64,000 nt of DNA from a virus. Positions 8,670 through 17,123 of the stretch are shown here, one piece after another (position 1 is the stretch's first letter; each line of letters begins with the position of its first letter). The notes beneath the pieces are model-generated. The model saw only the letters and a list, made by a program, of their open reading frames with translations, ran no database searches and had not been told where the DNA came from. The stretch spans positions 23,591 through 87,590 of IMG/VR virus record IMGVR_UViG_3300032265_003779; one strand, written 5' to 3'. The translations under genes were made by a program, and so were the position numbers.

Positions 8670-8928
8670 CAATATTTTTAAATCTACTTAAAGAAACGTT
8701 GGGATTTTTTAACATATTTTCAAATAAAGCATTTGCTTTTGCGGTATGTATTTTTTTCCAAGCACTTTTTCTTGTTTGAAGAGTGTATTTTTTAAATACT
8801 TTTTGTATAGCCGCAGCCAGATCCATAACAGCATCAACTCTGTTGGAGTCTGACTGTGATAATTTTTTATCATCTTTTTTTGATGACTTTTTGTCTTCGT
8901 TTATAATCCACTCATTAAAACTTTTCAT
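8653..8928 (-). CDS. Small internal-protein candidate with capsid-targeting-like tag
   Basis: 91 residues beginning MKSFNEWIINEDKK, with an I-N-E/D processing site as expected for a gp21-type protease. The remainder is Lys/Ser-rich and helical (AAAIQKVFKKYTLQTRK). The ATG overlaps the TGA of the upstream gene (ATGA, 8925-8928), so the two are translationally coupled, and both carry the tag. No family is recognised. The gene lies just upstream of the divergent head operon. Confidence 0.75.
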   Translation of the reverse strand: MKSFNEWIINEDKKSSKKDDKKLSQSDSNRVDAVMDLAAAIQKVFKKYTLQTRKSAWKKIHTAKANALFENMLKNPNVSLSRFKNIATDDR

Positions 8929-9284
8929 GGAGCTGAAAACTCCGAATCCATACTTGGCTTCTTAATAACATTGTCCATCGAATCGCCAGATTCTGAACCC
9001 GAGACACCGGTATCATCTCCAGAATGCTTTCTGGCAGCAGCTCTTAACTTGTTTACATCTATCTGGTCGTAAAGTGCTTTCATGCTTGGATCTCTGCTAC
9101 TGAGAGTTCTTAGCATTGTCATTAATCGACTCATATCAGAAGAAGCAGCTTGCATAACTAAATTCACCACAGTTGATACTGCTGCCTCTTGGTCGGCATC
9201 ATATGAAGCATTTCCAAAACTTGTTTCTAATTCACCTCTTAATCCTGTGTCCATCGCTTCTAAAAACTTGTGAAAACTCTTCAT
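8925..9284 (-). CDS. Internal-protein candidate with capsid-targeting-like tag
   Basis: 119 residues beginning MKSFHKFLEAMD, with a possible processing site after F-L-E. The body is helical and Met/Asp-rich (MQAASSDMSRLMTMLRTLSS) and ends in a short acidic, Ser-rich tail. First gene of a two-gene unit with 8653-8928. An AT-rich box (ttaatatatac on the minus strand, near 9312-9322) lies upstream. In T4 the prohead core proteins gp67 and gp68 are encoded beside gp21; this gene could be a functional analogue, but I see no direct similarity. Confidence 0.75.
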   Translation of the reverse strand: MKSFHKFLEAMDTGLRGELETSFGNASYDADQEAAVSTVVNLVMQAASSDMSRLMTMLRTLSSRDPSMKALYDQIDVNKLRAAARKHSGDDTGVSGSESGDSMDNVIKKPSMDSEFSAP

Positions 9285-9344
9285 ATTTTTCCTATCTTAA
9301 AGTGGTAAAAGTATATATTAAAAAAACTTAAAAATTTTTTAAGC

Positions 9345-9433
9345 CTTTCTTCATATATATGGTTTAGAGGATTTATTTAAAGAGTTGGAATGAACTCTTT
9401 GAACAATTTGTTCAAAAAGCCCATTAAAGTGGG
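9345..9433 (+). promoter_or_regulatory. Promoter-like box and structured leader of the head operon
   Basis: A TATA-type box (catatatatgg near 9352) is followed by three short inverted repeats: AAAGAGTT/AACTCTTT (9379-9400, 6-base loop), TTTGAACAA/TTGTTCAAA (9398-9416, 1-base centre) and CCCA/TGGG (9420-9433). The first two share three bases, so their full-length forms exclude each other. A clear ribosome site (aggga) and ATG follow at 9480. A role in mRNA stability or control of head-protein synthesis is possible. No T-run follows the stems, so they are not simple terminators. Confidence 0.45.
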
Positions 9434-9479
9434 AGCATTCACAAACGATTAAAAATCAACCTAGGGAGATATAAAAAAT

Positions 9480-11261
9480 ATGAAGCGTAAATTAATCAGC
9501 TATGATGCCTTAAAGAAAATGGAAGAGGCATCCATTTCTAAAATTCAGGAAGAATTGATAAATGCCGAAGAAGTTTTGGCAAATGTTCTGGGTGCCGACC
9601 AGCTTGAACTCGTTTTCTTTAACGAATCAGAGGCTGTTTATAAAACCCTTGATCAAGACTATGTTCGTGCCAATTACAGTGTTGTAAAAGGTGAACTAAA
9701 GCTAGAGAACATCGAAGAGCTTGTAGTAGACGAAGATAGCGAGAAAGGTGAGTCAAAAAAGCTTATCTCCTCGATGATTGATGACCTTGTTGAAAACAAA
9801 GATGAAGAAGCAAGTGCCAAGCTAGATGAGTATCTAGGTCTTGCTGTTGTCCGAAGAAATTTAATTGAAGGATATAAAGCTAAGCTTAGCAATCCTCATG
9901 GAAAACGCAGCAAGCTGTTCCATAAGCACCAAAGAGGAGCACATGTCAGAAAGCGTATTGTTGCCATGATGAAGACTAGGCGTAAGAGAAAAGGAATAAA
10001 GAATTATCTAAAGACCAAAACTGCTCCTATGCGTAAACGACTCAAGGGAATCAGCAATCCAAGAGCAAGAGTTTATGTTGTTAAGACTATGAAAGAATGG
10101 AATAACTTAACAGAGAATGTTCTTGGATATGTTAATTACAAAGAAATGGGTCCACTTTACAAAGAATGCACAATTTCACATGACGATAAAGGTGAAGTAA
10201 ATGCAGTCACAATTCCAACAAAACTAAAGAAGAATGAAGGCAAGATTCTTAGTTTTGACTGGAAGACTATGGACACAGAAGTAAAGGTTTTAAGAAACAA
10301 AGCCAAGAAGCTTAATGAGAACGAAAGATTTATTAGAAGTGTTGTAGAGATCAAGAAGCACAACAATGTTTCAAATAACAGCGGTCTTGAAACTGCTCTT
10401 GAAAATACTGTTGGAGCTTTCCCTGAAGCTCTTTATCTAACTCAAGAAGAAATGGCTGCCACAGTCAAGTCTTGCCTTGAAATGGCTGGATCAAGAAACT
10501 TTGATGATAACACTTGTGATTTTATTGCAGAGGCAATTCTTAGAACAGCTTTTGATGCTTACTCTGAAAGAGTCAACAAGATGGTAGGAATAGCTGGTGT
10601 AAGGCTTGAAAGCACCGACAAATATGTTGAATTCAAAGATGTTGCTAACAAGCTATACAACTATGTTGATGCTTCACAGGAAAAAGATCTAAGCGTGTTC
10701 TCTGATCTTGCCGAAGCTCTTAACAATCTTGCTAAACTTGCTGAAAGTCTTGGTGATGCCGAAGTAGTAACCGAAGCAAAGACTTTACTACAGGAATGCA
10801 TTTACGTTATTAACCAGGAAGTAGAACCAGATGTTCAGTTAGCCGAGTTTGTTGCTAATTATTTAAGAGATATCTACGAGAGTAATTTAAACAGTAAGGA
10901 ATGGGAGCCAATGGATCCAGTGGTATCACCAACAGGTGATCACCCAATGCTTCATGCTCATGCCAAACAAGGTTACTCACCAGCCTCTGATGGTCAGGAT
11001 GACTCAGTAGTAGATTCTGGTAGGGGCTCTGTAAGTGACGGAAAAAATATCAAGAATAATCTTGGTGATGAAATGATGAATAATGGATGGGGTAACATTG
11101 GTGGAGATAGCGTTTATCCTTCACTAAGCAATCCATACTTACTCAAAGACATGGACTTTACCATGAAGGGTGATAAGGGAGTTGACATGGATAGTGATGA
11201 TCTTGGCACAGAACAAGGTAAGGACACTTGGCCAAATCTTCGTAATCCTTTTGCCAAATGA
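9480..11261 (+). CDS. Putative prohead core protein, first gene of the head operon
   Basis: 593 residues, not matched to a named family. Its position directly before protease, scaffold and capsid genes corresponds to that of the T4 gp67/gp68 core genes, though it is much longer. An acidic N-terminal third is followed by a strongly basic segment at about 145-200 (HGKRSKLFHKHQRGAHVRKR, then MKTRRKRKGIKNY), a helical middle, and a Gly/Asp/Asn-rich C-terminus ending in WPNLRNPFAK. The basic patch could bind DNA or the acidic scaffold. Ribosome site aggga lies 11-14 bases before the ATG. The next gene starts 16 bases downstream. Confidence 0.55.
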   Translation: MKRKLISYDALKKMEEASISKIQEELINAEEVLANVLGADQLELVFFNESEAVYKTLDQDYVRANYSVVKGELKLENIEELVVDEDSEKGESKKLISSMIDDLVENKDEEASAKLDEYLGLAVVRRNLIEGYKAKLSNPHGKRSKLFHKHQRGAHVRKRIVAMMKTRRKRKGIKNYLKTKTAPMRKRLKGISNPRARVYVVKTMKEWNNLTENVLGYVNYKEMGPLYKECTISHDDKGEVNAVTIPTKLKKNEGKILSFDWKTMDTEVKVLRNKAKKLNENERFIRSVVEIKKHNNVSNNSGLETALENTVGAFPEALYLTQEEMAATVKSCLEMAGSRNFDDNTCDFIAEAILRTAFDAYSERVNKMVGIAGVRLESTDKYVEFKDVANKLYNYVDASQEKDLSVFSDLAEALNNLAKLAESLGDAEVVTEAKTLLQECIYVINQEVEPDVQLAEFVANYLRDIYESNLNSKEWEPMDPVVSPTGDHPMLHAHAKQGYSPASDGQDDSVVDSGRGSVSDGKNIKNNLGDEMMNNGWGNIGGDSVYPSLSNPYLLKDMDFTMKGDKGVDMDSDDLGTEQGKDTWPNLRNPFAK

Positions 11262-11277
11262 AATAAGGAGATAAAAA

Positions 11278-11976
11278 ATGAGTAAAGAAATACTATTCGT
11301 AGACAGCTGCAGTAACTCTGGTTTTACTCTGAGTCTTAATGAGTCCGTTAGTGATAAAGGACTCACTAAGTTCAAAGGTAAGTTCCAGGAAGCCGAAGCA
11401 ATTAATAAGAATAAAAGAATGTATCCTTTTGGTGTTCTCAGCGAGAATATTAAAAAACTACAGGAGTGTGTTAAAAATAGAGGCTTGATTGGTGAATTAG
11501 ACCATCCAACAGATAGTATTATTCACTTTGAAAAAGCAAGCCATGTTATTACAAAACTTTGGTGGGAAGGAAATGTATTGATGGGTGAAGGAGAAATCCT
11601 TAATACTCCTCATGGAAAAATATTGAAAAGTCTTTTGAACGATGGTGTAAGAATTGGTATTAGCAGTAGAGGTGTTGGTAATGGTAAGGTTGACGAAAAT
11701 GGCATTCTTGTAATTGGAGAAAGTTACAAGCTTATCACTTTTGATGCTGTAGCCGATCCAAGTACTCATGCTGCTTATCAAGAAAAAGTATCGAGCCCAT
11801 CAGCTAAAAAAGAAGGCTCAATGGTTAATATAGAAAATTCTTCTGCGGATGAAGAATTTTCAAGAAAAAATGAAAGCAGAAGCATATATAAGGGTAATAA
11901 GCAAGCCTTAATTGCATGCTTGGGAACACTAATAGAAAATTCAACTAATTCATTAAAGCGAGGTATAGGCTCATGA
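11278..11976 (+). CDS. gp21: Prohead core protease, T4 gp21 type
   Basis: 232 residues. The sequence around GELDHP (H76) and GISSRG (S129/S130) matches the catalytic His and Ser of the T4 prohead protease family (peptidase S80). N-KNKRMYP and VADPSTHAAY are also typical. In T4 this enzyme assembles in the core, is activated by self-cleavage and cuts scaffold, capsid and internal proteins after (L/I)-x-E. Ribosome site aaggag precedes the ATG, and the stop overlaps the scaffold start (ATGA). It is the presumed processing enzyme for the many tagged proteins of this window. Confidence 0.92.
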   Translation: MSKEILFVDSCSNSGFTLSLNESVSDKGLTKFKGKFQEAEAINKNKRMYPFGVLSENIKKLQECVKNRGLIGELDHPTDSIIHFEKASHVITKLWWEGNVLMGEGEILNTPHGKILKSLLNDGVRIGISSRGVGNGKVDENGILVIGESYKLITFDAVADPSTHAAYQEKVSSPSAKKEGSMVNIENSSADEEFSRKNESRSIYKGNKQALIACLGTLIENSTNSLKRGIGS

Positions 11977-12869
11977 ATCAAAAAATCAAAGAGGCACTTG
12001 AAAAACTATTGCCTGAAGATCAGTTAAGTGAAGTAGTTTCAGCCATTGAGGAAATGCTTGCTGAAGCTAAGACTAGTTTGGAAGAGGAGTTTAACTCCAA
12101 GCTTGAGGAAGCTTATTCTGAGCTTTCAAAAGAACTAAAAGATGCTGAGTCAACTGCTGAAACTGGATATGCCGAAGCATATTCAATCATCAGTGAACTA
12201 AGAAACCGTCTTGAAGTTCAAGGTGAAGAGTATGAGGCTGCTCTTGAAGAGGGTTATGAAGAAGCCTATGGAATGCTCAAAGAAGAGAGAAGCAAGAACA
12301 AAGATCTCGAAGTTTCTCTTTACGAAGAGTATGACAGCAAACTCGCTGAAATGAAGGAATACATTGTCGATAAAGTAGATCAGTTCCTACAGTTCAAGGG
12401 TAGCGAAATTTATGAACAGGCTAAACACGATCTAGTCAATGATCCAAGAACCAGTGAATATAAGAGTGCTTTTGATAAGATCGTTGATATTACAAGTGAT
12501 TACTTAAGTGACGAAGATCATGCAGTCGCTTCAACAGGCAAGCTTGAAGAAGCTAAGAAGGCTGTTGATGATCTTAAGGGTCAGATTAAGCTTCTAGAGG
12601 CTAGAAGTATCCGTTTAAGCACAGAGAACACCAAGCTTAATGAAGCTGTTAGAAGTGCTCACAATGTTATTAACGAACAAAAAGAAACTGTTGTTAAGAA
12701 CAAAAAAGAAGACGTATTAAATGAACAGAATGAAAGAGCCGAAAAGAGTAAGAAAGTATCGGGGAGAGGACAACTAGTTGCTGGTGAAGCTATCATTGCG
12801 GAAAATGCTAGCGAAGACAGCAGCTTTAACGATTTACAAGTCTTAGCTGGTGTTAGAAAAACCAATTAA
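11973..12869 (+). CDS. gp22: Prohead scaffold protein, T4 gp22 type
   Basis: 298 residues, mostly charged helix and coiled coil rich in Glu, Lys and Ala. It starts by ATGA overlap with the protease and lies immediately before the capsid gene, the T4 order 21-22-23. Family members form the inner core of the prohead and are degraded by the protease. Sequence similarity is not strong by eye, since scaffolds diverge quickly; the call rests mainly on order, length (T4 gp22 is 269) and composition. Possible protease sites of the x-x-E type are abundant. Confidence 0.8.
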   Translation: MNQKIKEALEKLLPEDQLSEVVSAIEEMLAEAKTSLEEEFNSKLEEAYSELSKELKDAESTAETGYAEAYSIISELRNRLEVQGEEYEAALEEGYEEAYGMLKEERSKNKDLEVSLYEEYDSKLAEMKEYIVDKVDQFLQFKGSEIYEQAKHDLVNDPRTSEYKSAFDKIVDITSDYLSDEDHAVASTGKLEEAKKAVDDLKGQIKLLEARSIRLSTENTKLNEAVRSAHNVINEQKETVVKNKKEDVLNEQNERAEKSKKVSGRGQLVAGEAIIAENASEDSSFNDLQVLAGVRKTN

Positions 12870-12899
12870 GTAATAATAATAAAGGATTTATAAGTAGTT

Positions 12900-12907
12900 T
12901 ATAAATA
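12900..12907 (+). promoter_or_regulatory. T4-type late promoter box of the capsid gene
   Basis: TATAAATA, the exact T4 late promoter octamer, lies 11 bases before the capsid ATG. A similar tttataag occurs near 12888. Transcription from this box would give a leader of only about 5 bases. A gp55-type sigma factor gene lies at 38381. Confidence 0.6.
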
Positions 12908-12918
12908 GAAAGTGAAAT

Positions 12919-14349
12919 ATGAATATTAATGCTAAATTTCTTAACGAGGCAAGGGAGTTAGAATCTCGTTGGAAGAAGACTGGCTTATTAGACGGCATCG
13001 AAGATCGTACTGTCCGTAATAACACAGCCGTTCTCCTCGAAAATCAGAGACTGATCAATGAATCAGCAACCGACACAGGTGACGTTGCTCAATTCAAGAG
13101 AATCAGTATTCCTCTTGTTCGTCGTATTTATCCACAGTTGATTGCTAACAAGATCGTTAGCGTCCAGCCATTGCTCGGACCAACCGGTCTTGTTTATTAC
13201 CTCCGTTTTAGATACGGCAGTGATAAAGGTGCCATTCGTGGTGCTAGTAACAAGGTAGGTTTCCCAGGTGACGATGCTAACAGTTTACAACAGCTTGCTG
13301 ATGGAACTGCTAACCTCGACGTCTTCTATTCTCACCAGTTCGTTCAGAATGAAGTTCACCAGAATCTTTCTGCCAATGTTACAAGTGCTACTCTTGAGCA
13401 CATTCCAGTCATTGCTGGAACAGTAACTGGTACAGTTTATGTTGGTACCCAAGTTGTTAACACATTCGTTGTTCCTGCTGCCGGGAGCACCCTTTCATTA
13501 ACAACTGTTGGTGCACCAAGTGCTTATGTTACCGCTGGCACACTCGCTGTTGCTGATGGAACATTATCACTAACCTGGAGTGGTTCAAGCGGTGGTTCTA
13601 AGGTTGTAATCAGCTATGAATACAACATGGAAAACAACCCTGACATGCCAGAAATTAACTTGACAATTGAGAGTCAGGAAATTGCTGCTAAGACTCGTAA
13701 ACTAAAGGCTGTCTGGAGCTATGAAGCTCAGCAGGATTTACGCTCACAGCACAATCTTGACGCCGAAGCTGAGCTAACTGCCGTTCTTGCTCAGGAAATC
13801 AACCTTGAAATCGATCGTGAAGTTCTTGGTGATCTCCGCAATAACGCCGGTACTGTTTCAGCATGGGACTTCAATACTGCTCTTGGTGATACCATCAAGG
13901 AAAAGTATGAATCACTCTACGTCAAAGTTGTTGAAGTAAGTAACGTAATTCACCGTAAGACACTCCGTGGTGGTGCTAACTTTATTGTTACCTCACCAGA
14001 AGTTGCTTCAGTGTTTGAAACAGCTACTGCGGGTTTCGCCCCAGCTCCTTCAGAAACATTTACAAGCTCACTCGGCATCCAGTATGTCGGTACTGTAAAC
14101 AATCGTTGGAGACTGTATAAGGATCCACTGTTCCCAACTGGACAGCTCCTTATGGGTTATAAGGGTGATTCATACATGGATAGTGGATATTTCTACTGCC
14201 CATATGTGCCACTCACTCAGACACCAGTCGTGTTAGATCCAGAATCCTTCTCCCCAAGAAAAGGACTGTTAACAAGGTATGGGAAGAAGTTGCTTCGCGA
14301 AGGGGCAAAATTTTATGCAAGATTGAATATCGCTAACTTCATCGTCTAG
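12919..14349 (+). CDS. gp23: Major capsid protein, T4 gp23 type
   Basis: 476 residues. The N-terminal region with ENQRLINES and the following RRIYPQLIANKIVSVQPLLG and YYLRFRYGS segments are typical of T4-like capsid proteins. A gp21-type cleavage site is visible: L45-I46-N47-E48 followed by S49, which would remove a 48-residue propeptide. Residues about 155-225 (Gly/Thr/Val-rich) probably form an inserted surface domain. The C-terminus SPRKGLLTRYGKKLLREGAK is also family-like. Codon use is visibly richer in G and C than in neighbours, as for a very highly expressed gene. It ends with TAG before a strong terminator. Confidence 0.95.
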   Translation: MNINAKFLNEARELESRWKKTGLLDGIEDRTVRNNTAVLLENQRLINESATDTGDVAQFKRISIPLVRRIYPQLIANKIVSVQPLLGPTGLVYYLRFRYGSDKGAIRGASNKVGFPGDDANSLQQLADGTANLDVFYSHQFVQNEVHQNLSANVTSATLEHIPVIAGTVTGTVYVGTQVVNTFVVPAAGSTLSLTTVGAPSAYVTAGTLAVADGTLSLTWSGSSGGSKVVISYEYNMENNPDMPEINLTIESQEIAAKTRKLKAVWSYEAQQDLRSQHNLDAEAELTAVLAQEINLEIDREVLGDLRNNAGTVSAWDFNTALGDTIKEKYESLYVKVVEVSNVIHRKTLRGGANFIVTSPEVASVFETATAGFAPAPSETFTSSLGIQYVGTVNNRWRLYKDPLFPTGQLLMGYKGDSYMDSGYFYCPYVPLTQTPVVLDPESFSPRKGLLTRYGKKLLREGAKFYARLNIANFIV

Positions 14350-14375
14350 GCTACTACGTGAAGTTTTCACAAACT

Positions 14376-14407
14376 AAACCTTGGCTGGCAACAGTCAAGG
14401 TTTTTTT
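14376..14407 (+). terminator. Intrinsic terminator of the head operon
   Basis: AAACCTTG / CAAGGTTT stem with a 12-base loop, directly followed by a run of T, 27 bases after the capsid stop. Confidence 0.9.
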
Positions 14408-14448
14408 GTATAATTTGATATGTAAACTCAATAATAAAGGAGATCAAA

Positions 14449-15234
14449 ATGCCAAGTGGTGGAGCAAACAAACTATCTTACGAGAATGTCAAATCAATTG
14501 TTGAATCTCACGGATTTGTTTTTCTTGAAAAAGAGTATATTAATAATAATGAAAAAATGAAAGTAATTTGTGTTTGTGGAAATCAAACAGAGATGAGACT
14601 TAGCAATCTTCAAAAAGGAACAAAATGCAGAAATTGTATGGCTAAATTTAATTCCGAGAATAATAGAACCAAAGATAATGAAATAAAAGAAATATGTGAA
14701 AAAAATAATTGTAAATTTATTGAATCCTGGATACGGCTTAGAAAAACAAGAATTAAATATATTTGTAAATGTGGTAGAGAATCAGAAGCATATTTAACTA
14801 ATTTTAAAAGATATCCTAATTGTAAAAAATGTGGTAATTTAAAAGTATCTGGTGCTAATTGTCATATGTATGATCCAGATAGAGAGGCTGTTAATCTACG
14901 TAAGAGGTTTCGTAAAATGTGTGGTCAACACATCAAAAGATTTATGGAAGCCACAGGACAACGCAAGACACGCCATACACACGAATTGCTCGGCTATACA
15001 CCAAAACAATTACAAGATCATATACTAAGCCACCCAGATTATGAAAATTGTAAAGATAAGGATTGGCATGTAGATCATATAATACCTATACAAGCATTTT
15101 TAGATCATGGAATCTTGGACTTAAAAATCATTAATGCCTTAGAAAATTTAAGACCCATGTTAGGTCCAGAGAATATATCGAAGGCAGATAGTTATGATGA
15201 AGAAGAATTTAAAAGTAAATATTGTAACACATAA
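14449..15234 (+). CDS. HNH endonuclease with zinc-ribbon repeats (probable free-standing homing endonuclease)
   Basis: 261 residues. Two N-terminal CxC...CxxC modules (CVCG/CRNC at about 44-65 and CKCG/CKKC at about 105-128) precede the HNH core WHVDHIIPIQAF...NALENLRPMLGPENISKAD, which provides the His-His-Asn metal site. Such genes are common mobile elements in T4-like phages and cut phage DNA at specific sites. It sits alone between the capsid terminator and the tRNA, with a strong ribosome site (aaaggag). The related zinc-ribbon/HNH arrangement fused to a deaminase at 59474 suggests that endonucleases of this type move within this phage group. Confidence 0.88.
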   Translation: MPSGGANKLSYENVKSIVESHGFVFLEKEYINNNEKMKVICVCGNQTEMRLSNLQKGTKCRNCMAKFNSENNRTKDNEIKEICEKNNCKFIESWIRLRKTRIKYICKCGRESEAYLTNFKRYPNCKKCGNLKVSGANCHMYDPDREAVNLRKRFRKMCGQHIKRFMEATGQRKTRHTHELLGYTPKQLQDHILSHPDYENCKDKDWHVDHIIPIQAFLDHGILDLKIINALENLRPMLGPENISKADSYDEEEFKSKYCNT

Positions 15235-15359
15235 AATTATTTTTTAATATTTAAACAATAATTTTTATTTGTCTTTTCGCACCAGCTCCATGTGAGTCAA
15301 AATATTTTTGGTCATGTTTATAATAAGAAATATAATATCTTTCACTATATATTTCTAGA

Positions 15360-15433
15360 CTGGGTATAGCGAAGTTGGCTATCGCACTTGCTTTGGGAGC
15401 AAGGGATCGGGAGTTCGAGTCTCTCTACCCAGA
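15360..15433 (+). tRNA. tRNA-Pro (anticodon TGG)
   Basis: The acceptor stem ctgggta / tacccag closes a standard cloverleaf, with anticodon stem cttgc/gcaag around the loop tttggga and T-arm gggag-ttcgagt-ctctc. The first pair is C1-G72, the special feature of bacterial tRNA-Pro. No CCA is encoded. It reads CCA and, by wobble, other Pro codons, which fits the many Pro-rich tails in this genome. Confidence 0.93.
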
Positions 15434-15453
15434 TACTTCAAAGAAAGGTTTAT

Positions 15454-15573
15454 ATGAACATATACTCTATATACAATCAAGAATACCGTTATCCTGTCTC
15501 GATAGTTGCTAAAATTTTGGCTGGTGTCGGGGTAGGACTTTTTATTTGGTTTTCTTATCAAGCATGCCTGTGA
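15454..15573 (+). CDS. 39-residue single-pass membrane protein
   Basis: Starts with MNIYSIYNQEYRYP after ribosome site aagaaagg, 21 bases behind the tRNA, followed by one hydrophobic segment (about 15-35: SIVAKILAGVGVGLFIWF). It could be a small holin or an inner-membrane regulator; no family is recognised. A longer frame extending back through the tRNA is spurious. Confidence 0.5.
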   Translation: MNIYSIYNQEYRYPVSIVAKILAGVGVGLFIWFSYQACL

Positions 15574-15614
15574 CTTGAAATTTTCAGAAACTTCTACTAT
15601 AGTAGAGTAGTCCT

Positions 15615-15642
15615 CGGTAGATGACCCGCTACCAAGATTTTT
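15615..15642 (+). terminator. Possible weak terminator
   Basis: A 5-bp GGTAG / CTACC stem is followed after four bases by TTTTTT. It lies between the small membrane gene and the structural-looking gene at 15710. The stem is short, so termination may be partial. Confidence 0.35.
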
Positions 15643-15709
15643 TAGCGAACAAAAAATCAATGCTCTTTGAGGACAAGGGTTTAAACTTTTGGGTTTTTAG
15701 GAGGTTCGT

Positions 15710-16528
15710 ATGGTTTATTCAAATAAGTTTGTAATGTGTATTTTAGTCAATGGTCAAATTGCCAAAGAATTTCCAAATGGCACAACATTGATTCCTTTTG
15801 GCAGTGAATATACAATAAGATTTAGAAATAAAAACTCTAGAAAAGCAGTAGTTAAGTTCTCTATAGATGGAGAAGATGCAGGTGGACAAGGTTATATTAT
15901 TCCTGCTAACGATCATATCGATATAAAACGTTATGCTCACAAAGATGTTGCTTTTAAATTTGTGGATCTAAATAGCCAAGAAGCTATTGATTTCGGAAAA
16001 AATGGAGATAACAAAGATAGAATTAAAGGTGTTATAGAAGCTATATTTTATTTAGAAAAAGAAATTATTAAATGCTACACATATAATAATTCTCCTACTG
16101 TTTATTGGCAAAATGCCTCTCCTAGAAGGACAAAGGGGTTTGGATTTAGTAATCCTACGCACGGAGAAATTACGGCAACTTGTGATAGTTATGAACTCCC
16201 TAGTGGGTGCGTATTGTGTTCAGCAGGTCCGGGAGTTTCCAGCCCAAAGGTTTCTGATGGAGCGACTGTAGAAGGTTCTCAAACAGGACAATATTTTAAT
16301 TATCAACACATAAATCTTGAAAATGATTATGTTGCTGTAAAGACATGTTTACAAGGATATGTCTCAGAAACTAATGATAAGGATTATTGGATTCCTAAAC
16401 GGGCAGAAAAGCTAGAAGAAGAAAATAAAAAGCTTAAGTTAGAAATTACGGAAAAACTTAAGCTAGAAGCTCTTGAAAAAGAAAATAAAAGATTAAAAGA
16501 AGAATTAGAAAAGCTAAAGAACGGTTGA
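15710..16528 (+). CDS. Unknown protein with beta-rich domain and C-terminal coiled coil
   Basis: 272 residues with a strong ribosome site (aggagg). The N-terminal 110 residues (NKFVMCILVNGQIAKEF, SIDGEDAGGQGYIIPAND) look like a compact beta domain. A Gly/Ser-rich middle with PTVYWQN and GFGFSNPTHGEI follows, then a coiled coil from about 228 onward (KLEEENKKLKLEI...). A virion decoration or fibre-attachment role would fit, but no family is recognised. It is a single-gene unit ending at a strong bidirectional terminator. Confidence 0.6.
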   Translation: MVYSNKFVMCILVNGQIAKEFPNGTTLIPFGSEYTIRFRNKNSRKAVVKFSIDGEDAGGQGYIIPANDHIDIKRYAHKDVAFKFVDLNSQEAIDFGKNGDNKDRIKGVIEAIFYLEKEIIKCYTYNNSPTVYWQNASPRRTKGFGFSNPTHGEITATCDSYELPSGCVLCSAGPGVSSPKVSDGATVEGSQTGQYFNYQHINLENDYVAVKTCLQGYVSETNDKDYWIPKRAEKLEEENKKLKLEITEKLKLEALEKENKRLKEELEKLKNG

Positions 16529-16534
16529 AATAAA

Positions 16535-16578
16535 AATCCCCCTGCTAATCTTTATTGGTTAGCAGGGGGATTATTTTT
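16535..16578. terminator. Strong bidirectional terminator
   Basis: A perfect 14-bp stem AATCCCCCTGCTAA / TTAGCAGGGGGATT with a 10-base loop is flanked by A-rich sequence on the left and T-rich on the right. It serves the plus-strand gene at 15710 and the minus-strand operon ending at 16613. Confidence 0.95.
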
Positions 16579-16612
16579 ATAATTTAATTATTCAACTTAT
16601 CTAATAATTCTT

Positions 16613-16933
16613 CTATGCTAATTTACTTTTACTCTGTGAAGCATCTCTTGTAGGAGGAGCATAGTCGTTTTCCGTCGTCGCTGGTTTGGTCGTAGGTGGA
16701 CCAGCCATTTTAACTGTTTCAACTAAAACATAAAGACTGGCGGAAAGATTCCTTAACCATTCCTGATCTTCTTCTGAAAAAAAATGCCAGTATTGGTCAA
16801 GTCCTTCTCTAATCTTTTCTCCTTCATCAGACTCATCCTCACCTTTTTTAATGAGTTGATGAAGACTCACAAGGAGATCAACTGATCGTTTCAAAAAATA
16901 CAAATAATCATCTTTTTCGTTTATTTCACTCAT
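16613..16933 (-). CDS. Unknown acidic protein
   Basis: 106 residues, helical and acidic in the N-terminal two thirds (YLYFLKRSVDLLVSLHQLIK, SEEDQEWLRNL), with a Pro/Thr/Ser-rich end. Last gene of the minus-strand operon; its start overlaps the upstream gene by 8 bases. No family is recognised. Confidence 0.6.
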   Translation of the reverse strand: MSEINEKDDYLYFLKRSVDLLVSLHQLIKKGEDESDEGEKIREGLDQYWHFFSEEDQEWLRNLSASLYVLVETVKMAGPPTTKPATTENDYAPPTRDASQSKSKLA

Positions 16934-17108
16934 AATGACCTCTAGTTACTAGATTTAGACCGAATTGCGAGTCATCTTTATCTTTCCAAGAAAAAATTTC
17001 TTTAGGAATAGAAACAAGAACAGACTCGCCTTCATGATTCGTAATTTCAATTGTGAAATTACGAAATTCATCTGATGATTCTATTACTTTGACAGTGTGT
17101 GTTCTCAT
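16926..17108 (-). CDS. Unknown small protein
   Basis: 60 residues with alternating beta-type segments (HTVKVIESSDEFRNFTIEI). A ribosome site (aaaggt) lies upstream and the gene overlaps the next one, supporting translation. Part of the operon with the deoxyribosyltransferase-like enzymes. Confidence 0.55.
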   Translation of the reverse strand: MRTHTVKVIESSDEFRNFTIEITNHEGESVLVSIPKEIFSWKDKDDSQFGLNLVTRGHYE

Positions 17109-17123
17109 ATAAATACCTTTTTT

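Noticed and set aside
15379-15660. Minus-strand 93-residue frame across the tRNA
   Set aside because: It covers the tRNA-Pro complement and the small membrane gene; no ribosome site and no protein-like composition.
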